Source: Desemzia sp. RIT 804 (lineage in GTDB: Bacteria; Bacillota; Bacilli; Lactobacillales; Carnobacteriaceae). Taken from it: a DNA stretch of 64,000 nt. The translations under genes and the position numbers were made by a program. Under the pieces are notes generated by a model. That model had not been told where the DNA came from, made no database searches, and saw only the letters and a list, made by a program, of their open reading frames with translations. Each line of letters opens with the position of its first letter. Position 1 is the first letter of the stretch. The DNA is taken from the NCBI RefSeq assembly GCF_016892605.1, contig NZ_JAFEMV010000005.1, positions 216,218-280,217 on the forward strand, written 5' to 3'. Below, piece by piece: positions 19,168-27,279 of the stretch.

Positions 19168-20562
19168 ATGACATCTGATTTACAATTTGAAGATTACAAA
19201 TTTGGTTTCCATGATGATGTGGAGTCGGTCTATTCGACAGGAAAAGGACTTTCAGAGGCGATCGTGAGAGAAATCTCTGAGCGTAAACAAGAGCCGCAAT
19301 GGATGTTGGACTATCGATTGAAATCCTACCAGCATTACTTGCAACGTCCGCTTCCTTCATGGGGAGCTGATTTGTCAGAAATCGACTTCGACGAGATCAC
19401 TTATTACCGCAAGCCCAGTGACAAACCAGAACGCAGCTGGGATGATGTGCCAGAGAAAATCAAAGAAACTTTCGAACGCATCGGAATCCCGGAAGCTGAG
19501 CGCAAATACCTGGCTGGAGCAGGGGCGCAATATGAATCTGAAGTTGTCTACCACAACATGAAAGAAGAGTATGAAAAATTAGGCATCGTCTTTTTAGATA
19601 CTGATACAGCATTGAAAGAATATCCAGAAATTTTTAAGGAATATTTTGGAACCGTTGTACCGCCAACAGACAACAAGCTGGCTGCTCTGAATTCAGCTGT
19701 CTGGTCTGGCGGAACCTTCATTTATGTACCAAAAGGTGTCCGTATTGATGTTCCTTTGCAAATGTACTTCCGTATTAACGAGGAAGGCATGGGTCAATTT
19801 GAACGGACATTGATTGTGGTTGATGAAGGTGCGAGCGTGCATTATGTAGAAGGGTGTACGGCACCGACTTTTTCATCCAGCAGTCTGCATGCCGCGATCG
19901 TAGAGATCATTGTTAAAAAAGACGCCTACTGCCGCTACACGACAATCCAAAACTGGTCGGACAATGTGTATAATTTGGTGACGAAACGAGCGACTGCCGC
20001 AGAAGGAGCTACCATGGAATGGATCGACGGCAATCTTGGCGCGCGCACGACCATGAAGTACCCGAGCATCCTATTGAACGGTCGAGGCGCAACAGGGACC
20101 ATGCTGTCTATCGCCATGGCAGGAAAAGGACAAAACCAAGATACTGGAGCCAAAATGATTCACAACGCACCTAACACGTCTAGTTCCATCATTTCCAAGT
20201 CCATTGCTAAAGATGGCGGAGAAGTCAACTATCGTGGGCAAGTAACATTTGGCAAAAATTCTGGCGGCTCTATTTCACATATCGAATGTGACACGATCAT
20301 CATGGATGACCTGTCGAAATCCGATACCATTCCCTTCAATGAAATCCATAATGGAAATGTTTCATTAGAACATGAAGCAAAAGTGTCTAAGATTTCCGAA
20401 GAACAATTGTACTATCTGATGAGTCGCGGATTGACAGAGCAGCAAGCAACAGAAATGATCATTATGGGATTTGTGGAGCCTTTTTCTAAGGAGCTGCCGA
20501 TGGAGTATGCGGTGGAATTGAATCGATTGATTGCTTATGAGATGGAAGGGTCAGTAGGGTAA
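19168..20562 (+). CDS. sufB: Fe-S assembly scaffold SufB
   Basis: A 464-residue main scaffold subunit. Recognisable SufB signatures are [25 protein letters not shown], and the C-terminal block [20 protein letters not shown] with [20 protein letters not shown]. The cysteine of the IECDT segment is the conserved sulfur/cluster-binding residue. It closes the suf operon, followed by a long hairpin. Confidence 0.96.
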   Translation: MTSDLQFEDYKFGFHDDVESVYSTGKGLSEAIVREISERKQEPQWMLDYRLKSYQHYLQRPLPSWGADLSEIDFDEITYYRKPSDKPERSWDDVPEKIKETFERIGIPEAERKYLAGAGAQYESEVVYHNMKEEYEKLGIVFLDTDTALKEYPEIFKEYFGTVVPPTDNKLAALNSAVWSGGTFIYVPKGVRIDVPLQMYFRINEEGMGQFERTLIVVDEGASVHYVEGCTAPTFSSSSLHAAIVEIIVKKDAYCRYTTIQNWSDNVYNLVTKRATAAEGATMEWIDGNLGARTTMKYPSILLNGRGATGTMLSIAMAGKGQNQDTGAKMIHNAPNTSSSIISKSIAKDGGEVNYRGQVTFGKNSGGSISHIECDTIIMDDLSKSDTIPFNEIHNGNVSLEHEAKVSKISEEQLYYLMSRGLTEQQATEMIIMGFVEPFSKELPMEYAVELNRLIAYEMEGSVG

Positions 20563-20565
20563 GCT

Positions 20566-20620
20566 CATAAATAGATAGTTAGAAATCTTTTGGTAAAAGA
20601 TTTTTAACTATCTATTTATA
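20566..20620 (+). terminator. Long hairpin after sufB
   Basis: ATAAATAGATAGTT...ATCTTTT pairs with AAAGAT...AACTATCTATTTAT, more than 20 bp of stem. No proper T-run follows, so it may act as a 3'-end stabiliser or a weak terminator. Confidence 0.6.
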
Positions 20621-20729
20621 GAGTAATTCCTCTATCCCATGAAACAACTTTCTTAAAAATAGTTATTGTAACAATAGTAAGAAAAGCTTATGATTAACAA
20701 TGAAATAACTTATGTTAGGAGAAGTAATT

Positions 20730-21182
20730 ATGAATGAATACCAGTCTATTTTGTCGTTATACCAAAAGCACAAACGATATGAAGTGAAAATTATACTTTT
20801 TTCATGTGCATTACTTGTGTTGACGAGTGTTTTTGTAGCATTAAATCTATTTCGAATTAGTCCTTTTATTCTTTATTTGATTGCAATGGGGATAACGCTT
20901 TACTTTGCTTTGCGAATACGTGTGGAAAGCAAGAATTATGGTAAGTTAGAAAGATTTTTAAAAGAGAACGATCCCGAGGTATTAAAAAACAAAGAACTTG
21001 TCTTCTTTATTGATTATCAACTGGACCATTCTTTTGAACAAGAATCAAAGGGATTATTTAAAGGTTTGGATGATAAAAATGGAAGAAATAATTTTGAGAA
21101 AAAAGTATCAGAAATAAAAGACCACTATGAGGATTTAGTCGCAAATACTAGTATTGAACAGAATATAGAAACATCATCGTAA
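20730..21182 (+). CDS. Small membrane protein of unknown function
   Basis: A 150-residue protein with a short charged N-terminus (MNEYQSILSLYQKHKRYE). Two adjacent hydrophobic helices follow, about residues 18-38 and 41-61, and then a hydrophilic tail rich in Lys, Asp and Glu. I do not recognise a family. ATG 20730 is preferred because TAGGAGAAG precedes it; an in-frame ATG at 20712 overlaps that ribosome site. It lies 68 bp ahead of a secreted coiled-coil protein gene on the same strand. The two could be functionally linked, but nothing proves it. Confidence 0.7.
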   Translation: MNEYQSILSLYQKHKRYEVKIILFSCALLVLTSVFVALNLFRISPFILYLIAMGITLYFALRIRVESKNYGKLERFLKENDPEVLKNKELVFFIDYQLDHSFEQESKGLFKGLDDKNGRNNFEKKVSEIKDHYEDLVANTSIEQNIETSS

Positions 21183-21250
21183 AGGTATCAAAAGTTAATT
21201 AGACACAGTACATAGGATTTGGTATAAGAGGGGATAGGTAGAGGAGTAAA

Positions 21251-22558
21251 ATGAAATTAAGACGTACATTATTAGGAATTGTTTTGGCATTTTCAACTGC
21301 AGGAATTATTGCAACGAATACGGATGCTGAAGCTTATCAGGAACTTTACGAGCAGCAAGATCAACAAGAAATACATATAAAAGAAGTGCTTGCCTCAGAA
21401 TTTATCTCAGAAGAGGATCAAGATCTCTTGAATCAAGGTCTAGATCGTATCGAAGAGGCTGAACAAACTGAAACACGCCGTTCTCTACGGTTGTTGATGG
21501 AAGAAGAAAAGAAACAATTGTCACAAGTGCAACAACGCGTGGTTTCTAAGGAAGCAGAAGTAGCCAAAAGTGAACTTACTCAATTGATAGAAAAATTTGA
21601 AACTTTAGAAAAAAAGAGCCAGGAACCGTATATTGTCGCTGAAGATTCTCTGCAAATAGAAAGTCTAAAAAGCGAGTTGAAAAGTTTAACGTCTGTTCAA
21701 AAAGTTTTACCAATACGTACTTTATCGGGAGAGCTAAGTACTCTATCAACTCAAATGAGCGAAAACCAATCATTATTGGTTGATTCAATAAATGAATTAA
21801 AAGAGCTTAATAAAGAGTCGGCTCAGTTATTTAATAAAGAATATTTGCTAGCGAGTGATAAAGAAGCGTTAAAAAATGCTGAAGAAGAGAATGCGCAGTA
21901 TTTTGAAGATGCAGATGATTTTGAGCTAGTAAAAAGTCGAAAAAGTGATTCTCAACAGTTGATCAGACAGCTAAAAACAAAACAAGAAAAAACGGAGAAA
22001 GATTTCCAAGAAAATAAAAGTCAGACGAATGAGCTCGTTAAAACAACGAACTCTCTGATTTCAGAAGGCGATTTGACGTCAGAAGAGAAAGATAAGTTAA
22101 GTGAAGTCATTCAAACTTTAAGTAATGCATTAGAAATGACGGATTACGAACCTGGTGATCTGGCAAAAAATTATACTATTCTTCAAACTAATTATAATGA
22201 ATTTATGAGTAATAGTAACCAGCGGATAGCAGCAGCCAAAGAAAAAGCCGAAGCTGAAGCTAAAGAAAAAGCTGAGCGTGAGAAAGAAGAAGCGGCAGCG
22301 CAACAAGCAGCGCAAAAATCAAGCAATAGCTCGTCTTCGTCTAGCAGTACTTCTAGTAATACGTCTAGCAGCACATCTACTCCTTCTCCTTCTTTATCAG
22401 GAGAATGGTACCAAGCCCCATCTGGCTATAAATTCCTGAAAGTTGAGAGTGGCAAAACTTATGGGCAGGTTAAAAATAAAAATAATTTTAAACTTATTAC
22501 TGAAGCAGAAGCAAGTAATTATACACCAGGTCACGGGAATGGTTATGCTAAGCAATAG
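21251..22558 (+). CDS. Secreted coiled-coil protein with a conserved-looking C-terminal module
   Basis: A 435-residue protein. An N-terminal signal peptide (MKLRRTLLGIVLAFSTAGIIA) is followed by about 320 highly charged residues with heptad-like Leu/Glu/Lys spacing, so an extended coiled coil is likely. After a KEKAEAEAKEKAE stretch comes a serine/threonine-rich linker (about residues 358-380). The compact C-terminal segment holds APSGYKFLKVESGKTYGQVKN and ends TPGHGNGYAKQ. There is no LPXTG, LysM or catalytic motif. Probably exported and perhaps wall-associated (inference). Function unknown. A strong terminator follows. Confidence 0.75.
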   Translation: MKLRRTLLGIVLAFSTAGIIATNTDAEAYQELYEQQDQQEIHIKEVLASEFISEEDQDLLNQGLDRIEEAEQTETRRSLRLLMEEEKKQLSQVQQRVVSKEAEVAKSELTQLIEKFETLEKKSQEPYIVAEDSLQIESLKSELKSLTSVQKVLPIRTLSGELSTLSTQMSENQSLLVDSINELKELNKESAQLFNKEYLLASDKEALKNAEEENAQYFEDADDFELVKSRKSDSQQLIRQLKTKQEKTEKDFQENKSQTNELVKTTNSLISEGDLTSEEKDKLSEVIQTLSNALEMTDYEPGDLAKNYTILQTNYNEFMSNSNQRIAAAKEKAEAEAKEKAEREKEEAAAQQAAQKSSNSSSSSSSTSSNTSSSTSTPSPSLSGEWYQAPSGYKFLKVESGKTYGQVKNKNNFKLITEAEASNYTPGHGNGYAKQ

Positions 22559-22657
22559 CAGATAATAAGTTTGCTTAAGCTTCACTAAGTCTTTTGGATA
22601 AAAAAACATAAATAGAGCTGCATCCAGCAAAATAAAAATCATATAAAAAAAGGTAAC

Positions 22658-22705
22658 GACCACTAAAAGTTAGATTTTACTCTAACTTTTAGTGGTCATT
22701 TTTTA
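22658..22705 (+). terminator. Terminator after the secreted coiled-coil gene
   Basis: GACCACTAAAAGTTAGA pairs with TCTAACTTTTAGTGGTC across a 6-nt loop and is followed by ATTTTTT. Confidence 0.9.
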
Positions 22706-22710
22706 TTTCA

Positions 22711-22980
22711 AGATACAAGGAAAGATTTAAGTTGCAGGTTGTTCAAGGATATTTAAATAGCTCTTTGGTCTATAAAATGTTAACAAATAAATACGCTATT
22801 TCCAATGAAGGTGTTCTCAAATAATTGGAGAGGGTTTGCATAGAATTTGGATTAGAAGTTTTTAAACTAGAGCATATTCTTTTAGTGATAGATATTTTTG
22901 AAAATATATTATTACATAAAGCAATCGAACAAAGCAAAGAGCGAGTAGACGTTACTGAAAGAAGCCGTTGAAATTATCAG
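22711..22980 (+). pseudogene. IS3-family (IS150-like) transposase OrfA remnant
   Basis: Translating from 22711 gives RYKERFKLQVVQGYLNSS followed by LVYKMLTNKYAISNEGVLK, then a stop at about 22828, and then LERVCIEFGLEVFK in the same frame. This is the N-terminal helix-turn-helix of an IS3-type OrfA (pattern FKLxVVxxYLxGxxxYxxLAxKYxIxN). No start codon, no OrfB and no inverted ends were found. It is a decayed fragment lying just after the terminator of the coiled-coil gene. Confidence 0.55.
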
Positions 22981-23201
22981 CACATTTTATCTTCAACTAC
23001 TGTAGTAAGAAAAAGATCACGAGGAGGTTCATTTAGTTATAAAAAGTTAAAGTTAAGAGTAAAGGTATAGATTAAATAGCATAAACGTAACCAATCAAAA
23101 ACGAGCAAAAATGAGTACCTTTATGCTAATTATACTATTTTCGTTCGTTTAAAAAGCTTTTTAGTTATTTTTAAAAACTTATACTATGCTTATTAACTTT
23201 A

Positions 23202-23214
23202 AAACACGAACATT
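23202..23214 (+). promoter_or_regulatory. PurBox-like site 1
   Basis: AAACACGAACATT differs at two positions from the Firmicutes PurBox AWWWCCGAACWWT. It lies 35 bp upstream of the -35 element. Confidence 0.45.
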
Positions 23215-23248
23215 AAATAAAAAATTTAACCTTTATTCGCCAAAAGTG

Positions 23249-23277
23249 TTGTCCATTAATTTTTTAACGGTTATACT
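23249..23277 (+). promoter_or_regulatory. Promoter of the PotABCD-like/adenine deaminase cluster
   Basis: TTGTCC (23249-23254), a 17-bp spacer and TATACT (23272-23277), about 90 bp before the first gene. Confidence 0.6.
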
Positions 23278-23288
23278 GACTTGTGTAG

Positions 23289-23301
23289 AAATACGAACAT
23301 T
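23289..23301 (+). promoter_or_regulatory. PurBox-like site 2
   Basis: AAATACGAACATT differs at one position from AWWWCCGAACWWT. It shares ACGAACATTAA exactly with site 1 (87 bp apart) and lies just downstream of the -10. Confidence 0.5.
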
Positions 23302-23364
23302 AAGAATTAACGAAAAGGGTACGAGTTTTTATTAATTTTTATTTTTTTAAGGAGGATTTATCTT

Positions 23365-24198
23365 ATGTCGAAAAAAATCCCGTATCTAATACTAGCACCG
23401 GGATTAATCTTATTGGTTTTCTTTTTGTTGATACCGTTAGTATCAGTTATTTGGCCAACCTTTTATAATGGAACACTGTCGTTTGATTCCTATATTTCTT
23501 TTTTTAAAGATACATATAATTTCGGTATTTTTATACGTACCATTCGTGTTTCAATTATTGTGACGGTCATGTGCATCATTCTTGGGGTTCCTACTGCTTA
23601 CTTTATAGCCGGAACATCCGCAAAATGGCGAGGATTGTTGATGGCACTGACGCTATTTCCGATGCTGACCAATTCGGTTATTCGAAGTTTTGCATGGATC
23701 AATTTATTAGGACAAAACGGTGTGGTCAATAAGTTGCTAGCTAGTATAGGGATCATATCTAAGCCCTTGACCTTATTATATACAGAGTTTTCAATTATTA
23801 TTGGATCGATTTATTTATTTTTGCCTATTTTGATTATCACATTAGTAGGGGTAATGGAAAATATCAATCCAGAAATCATGGAAGCGGCAGAAACTCTCGG
23901 AGCGAGTCGCATAAAAGCGTTCATTAAAGTCGTTTTACCGTTGAGCATTCCTGGGATCATTGTAGGGAGTATTCTGGTTTTTACTGGCACATTGACAGCT
24001 TATACCACTCCTCAGTTACTTGGAGGCAACCGTAATATGATGTTGTCGACATTTCTGTATCAAAATGCTATGACTTTGGGCAATTGGGAAGATGCAAGCG
24101 TCATTGCATTGATCATGATCGTGACGACTTTGATCGTTATGAAAGGTTTTAACTTGATCGCCAATAGAATAGACAAACGAGGTGAACAAGATGCGTAA
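23365..24198 (+). CDS. ABC importer permease, PotB-like
   Basis: A 277-residue permease with six hydrophobic helices. The EAA loop is EAAETLGASRIKAFIKVVLP, near residues 172-191. It belongs to the spermidine/putrescine-type (PotB/PotH) permease family by length and motif. The substrate is uncertain: the genes downstream are purine deaminases, so a purine base, nucleoside or related compound is as likely as a polyamine (inference). The gene has an AGGAGG ribosome site and overlaps the next permease by 8 bp. Confidence 0.85.
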   Translation: MSKKIPYLILAPGLILLVFFLLIPLVSVIWPTFYNGTLSFDSYISFFKDTYNFGIFIRTIRVSIIVTVMCIILGVPTAYFIAGTSAKWRGLLMALTLFPMLTNSVIRSFAWINLLGQNGVVNKLLASIGIISKPLTLLYTEFSIIIGSIYLFLPILIITLVGVMENINPEIMEAAETLGASRIKAFIKVVLPLSIPGIIVGSILVFTGTLTAYTTPQLLGGNRNMMLSTFLYQNAMTLGNWEDASVIALIMIVTTLIVMKGFNLIANRIDKRGEQDA

Positions 24199-24970
24199 AC
24201 AAAGAGGATTATCGATATTCGCCGGAGCTGTATTTGCTTTCTTGTTTATCCCTTTAATCATTATCACGATAACTGCTTTTGGAGAAAATCCGACTATTCA
24301 ATTTCCGATTACCGGATTTACATTTCAGTGGTTTACAGCTGTGTTTGAAAATCAATCTTTTATGGACAGTTTTTTATTGAGTTTAGAAGTTTCATTACTG
24401 GCAACTTTGTTGGCGTTGATCATTGGCATCCCTGCTGCATATGCTTTAACTAGGCAGGGTGTGAAAGGGAAAAGCTGGATTAAAAGTTTCTTCTTATCCC
24501 CAACCATTATTCCAGGTGTTGTAGTAGGGTATTCGCTGTTTCAATTTATCGTCATCCGTTTGCAGATCCCTCTATTCACTGGCTTGTTGTTAGGTCATTT
24601 TTTGATCAGTCTGCCGTACATTATTCGTGTAGTAGGCTCTAGTTTAGAGCAATTGGACTTTTCAATAGAAGAAGTAGCATGGACTTTAGGAAGCACTAAG
24701 TTCAAAGCTTTTATAAGTATTGTCTTGCCAAATATCTCTTCCAGTATATTTGCTTCTTTTATGTTGGCTTTTATCAATTCTTTTAACAATATACCTGTTT
24801 CACAATTTTTATCTGGTCCCGGCATTTCAACTTTGCCCACCACTTTAATGAATTATATCGAATACAATTATAATCCAGTTGTTTCTGCTTTATCTGTACT
24901 TTTGATGCTTGGAACGATCATTTTGATGTTTTTGATTGAAAAAACACTTGGTCTAGCAAAGGTTGTCTAG
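24191..24970 (+). CDS. ABC importer permease, PotC-like
   Basis: A 259-residue second permease with six hydrophobic segments. Its EAA-type loop is EEVAWTLGSTKFKAFISIVLP. ATG 24191 is preferred over the in-frame GTG at 24182 because GAGGTG lies upstream at the right distance. It forms the membrane channel with the preceding protein. The 108-bp gap to the ATPase gene contains that gene's AAGGAGG ribosome site. Confidence 0.85.
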   Translation: MRKQRGLSIFAGAVFAFLFIPLIIITITAFGENPTIQFPITGFTFQWFTAVFENQSFMDSFLLSLEVSLLATLLALIIGIPAAYALTRQGVKGKSWIKSFFLSPTIIPGVVVGYSLFQFIVIRLQIPLFTGLLLGHFLISLPYIIRVVGSSLEQLDFSIEEVAWTLGSTKFKAFISIVLPNISSSIFASFMLAFINSFNNIPVSQFLSGPGISTLPTTLMNYIEYNYNPVVSALSVLLMLGTIILMFLIEKTLGLAKVV

Positions 24971-25078
24971 CAAGTCGAACAAACTAAAAGAAAGTTAACA
25001 AGAGTAGCGAATTCCAAATTTACCAGTTTGCTTCATTAGTCGTTTTATTAAATACCCTTAAGGAGGACATGTCCTATT

Positions 25079-26119
25079 ATGTCATTTGTTGACTTAAAAA
25101 ATATCCGTGTTAGTTATGACGGGAAAAATAATATATTGAAAGAACTGAATCTATCTATGGAAAAAGGAGAACTGATCTCATTGTTAGGACCATCAGGGTG
25201 TGGTAAAACAACGACCTTACGAGTTATTGCAGGACTGATTGAGCCTAATGATGGAACCTTTACTGTAGGAGATTCTAATTTGACAAAGGTGCCTGTCCAC
25301 AAACGTAATTTTGGGATGGTTTTTCAAAGTTATGCATTATTTCCACATTTAACCGTTAGAGAAAATGTGGGTTTCGGATTGAAATTGAGAAAAGAAAAAA
25401 AAGAAGTGATCGAAAAAAAAGTCCAAGCTATTTTAGAGGCTACGGATTTATCGCATTATGCTGAACGCTATCCTAAACAACTATCTGGAGGACAACGGCA
25501 ACGTGTGGCTCTTGCTCGGGCATTAGTGATTGAACCTCAATTATTGTTACTGGACGAACCTTTAAGTAATTTGGATGCTAAATTGCGCATCAGTATGCGG
25601 ATCGAGATCAAACGTATCCAACGCAAATTAGGGATAACAACAGTCTTTGTAACCCATGATCAAGAAGAATGTTTTTCGATCTCGGATAAAGTAGCCGTTA
25701 TGAACAATGGAGTCATTGAACAATATGATTCTCCGGAAGAAATTTATAAAAATCCTAAGACTGAGTTCGTTGCGCGTTTTATAGGGTTCGAAAATTTCTT
25801 TGCCCTGACCAAACAAGACACTCATACATACACAACATCAGATGGAACGTTGATTGAAACAGTGCATTCAGCAGGTAGACAACAAACAACTGGAACGATT
25901 CGGCCAGATGATATTTTACTTTCTGCACATGACCAAGAAATACCGTCTAATAGTCTGGCAGGTACTATAAGAGTCCGTACATTTTTAGGGAAAAGTTATC
26001 AATATGAAGTAGAAACTTCGATTGGAAAATTGTTAGTCAATGATGTGCAAGTTCCTGGCTATCAAGTAGGAGATAAAGTTTTTGTCGTGATACCAAAAGA
26101 AAAATTGATTTTAGTCTGA
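25079..26119 (+). CDS. ABC importer ATP-binding protein, PotA-like
   Basis: A 346-residue ATPase of the spermidine/iron/sulfate (CUT1-like) class. Walker A is at residues 37-45 (GPSGCGKTT), the signature is LSGGQRQRVALARAL, and Walker B is LLLLDEPLSNLDAKLR. The region after about residue 235 is the beta-rich TOBE domain. Energises the two permeases upstream. In-cluster location predicts the same purine-related or polyamine substrate. Confidence 0.9.
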   Translation: MSFVDLKNIRVSYDGKNNILKELNLSMEKGELISLLGPSGCGKTTTLRVIAGLIEPNDGTFTVGDSNLTKVPVHKRNFGMVFQSYALFPHLTVRENVGFGLKLRKEKKEVIEKKVQAILEATDLSHYAERYPKQLSGGQRQRVALARALVIEPQLLLLDEPLSNLDAKLRISMRIEIKRIQRKLGITTVFVTHDQEECFSISDKVAVMNNGVIEQYDSPEEIYKNPKTEFVARFIGFENFFALTKQDTHTYTTSDGTLIETVHSAGRQQTTGTIRPDDILLSAHDQEIPSNSLAGTIRVRTFLGKSYQYEVETSIGKLLVNDVQVPGYQVGDKVFVVIPKEKLILV

Positions 26120-26147
26120 CCAATTATAAAAGGGGGATTTTTAAGCA

Positions 26148-27194
26148 ATGAAAAAGAAAGCAGTTTTAACAAGTTTAATGGTTATGAGTGGATTAGTACT
26201 AGCAGCATGTGGACAAGAAGCGAGTGGAGAAAATAAAGAATTAGTTATCTCAACATTTGGATTAAGTGAAGATATTATGCAAGAAGATATTTTTGCGCCA
26301 TTTGAAGAAGAATATGACGTAGATATTGTATTAGAGACAGGTACGAGTTCTGAACGTTACACTAAATTTGAAAACAATCCTAACTCGACAGTAGATATTA
26401 TTGATTTACCGCAATCAAATTCCTCTCAAGGAGCGTCAGAAGGGTTATTTGAAGAAATTGATACAGAAAAAATTCCGAATTTAGCTGAATTGATCGATAG
26501 TGCCAAAGAATTGAGTGAAAACGGATCTGGAGCAGCGTATACAGTAAATAGTATTGGAATCATTTATGATGAAGAAGCTGCTGGCATGAAAATCGACGAA
26601 TTTTCTGATTTGTGGGATCCTTCGCTTCAAGGGAAAATCTCTATTCCAGATATTTCCACTACTTTTGGACCATCGATGATGTATGTAGCTAGTGACTATA
26701 AAGGGGTAGACATTACAACGGATAATGGGGCAGCAGCTTTTAAAGCACTAGAAGAACTTTCTCCCAATATCGTTAAAACATATGCTAAGTCCTCTGATTT
26801 AGCTAATATGTTTCAATCGGGAGAAATCGTTGCAGCGGTTGTAGGCGATTTTGCGATTCCGATGATCTCAGAAGCTCATCCGGCTGTTCAATACGTTGTT
26901 CCAGTTTCTGGAACGTACGCCAATTTTAATACTGTAAATATTAATGCAAATTCAGAAAACAAAGAAATGGCCTATAATTTCGTGAATTGGAGATTAAGCC
27001 AAGAATTACAAACTATTACAGCAGCTTCATTAAACGAAGCTCCAACAAATAAACAGGTCGAATTAAGTGGAGAAGTAGCTGAAAACAAAACATATGGAGA
27101 GATTGCTGAGTTGACTAAACCGGTAGATTTCAAATTTGTAAATACACAAATGGATGATTGGATCAGCACATGGAACAGAACTTTAAATCAATAG
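26148..27194 (+). CDS. ABC importer substrate-binding lipoprotein, PotD-like
   Basis: A 348-residue lipoprotein with lipobox LVLAAC and lipidated Cys21. The mature part has the two-lobe extracellular binding protein pattern of the PotD/PotF family (LVISTFGLSEDIMQEDIFAPFEEEY; DLWDPSLQGKISIPD; AYNFVNWRLSQE). It lacks the aspartate-rich pattern I would need to claim polyamine binding with confidence. It is followed by a terminator that would still allow some readthrough into the adenine deaminase gene. Confidence 0.85.
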   Translation: MKKKAVLTSLMVMSGLVLAACGQEASGENKELVISTFGLSEDIMQEDIFAPFEEEYDVDIVLETGTSSERYTKFENNPNSTVDIIDLPQSNSSQGASEGLFEEIDTEKIPNLAELIDSAKELSENGSGAAYTVNSIGIIYDEEAAGMKIDEFSDLWDPSLQGKISIPDISTTFGPSMMYVASDYKGVDITTDNGAAAFKALEELSPNIVKTYAKSSDLANMFQSGEIVAAVVGDFAIPMISEAHPAVQYVVPVSGTYANFNTVNINANSENKEMAYNFVNWRLSQELQTITAASLNEAPTNKQVELSGEVAENKTYGEIAELTKPVDFKFVNTQMDDWISTWNRTLNQ

Positions 27195-27211
27195 ATTAAA
27201 GGTTGAAGCTT

Positions 27212-27250
27212 AAAAAATAACCTCTTTTCAGTTAGGAGGTTATTTTTTTA
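27212..27250 (+). terminator. Terminator between the ABC importer and ade
   Basis: AAAATAACCTC and GAGGTTATTTTTTT form a 9-11 bp stem with a T-run. It may set a lower level of expression for the downstream deaminases. Confidence 0.8.
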
Positions 27251-27279
27251 TCTAGGAGTCAGTAGAAAGGTGAGTTTTC

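Noticed and set aside
23365..27194. Firm assignment of the importer as spermidine/putrescine-specific
   Set aside because: Family membership alone does not fix the substrate, and the neighbouring genes point to purines.
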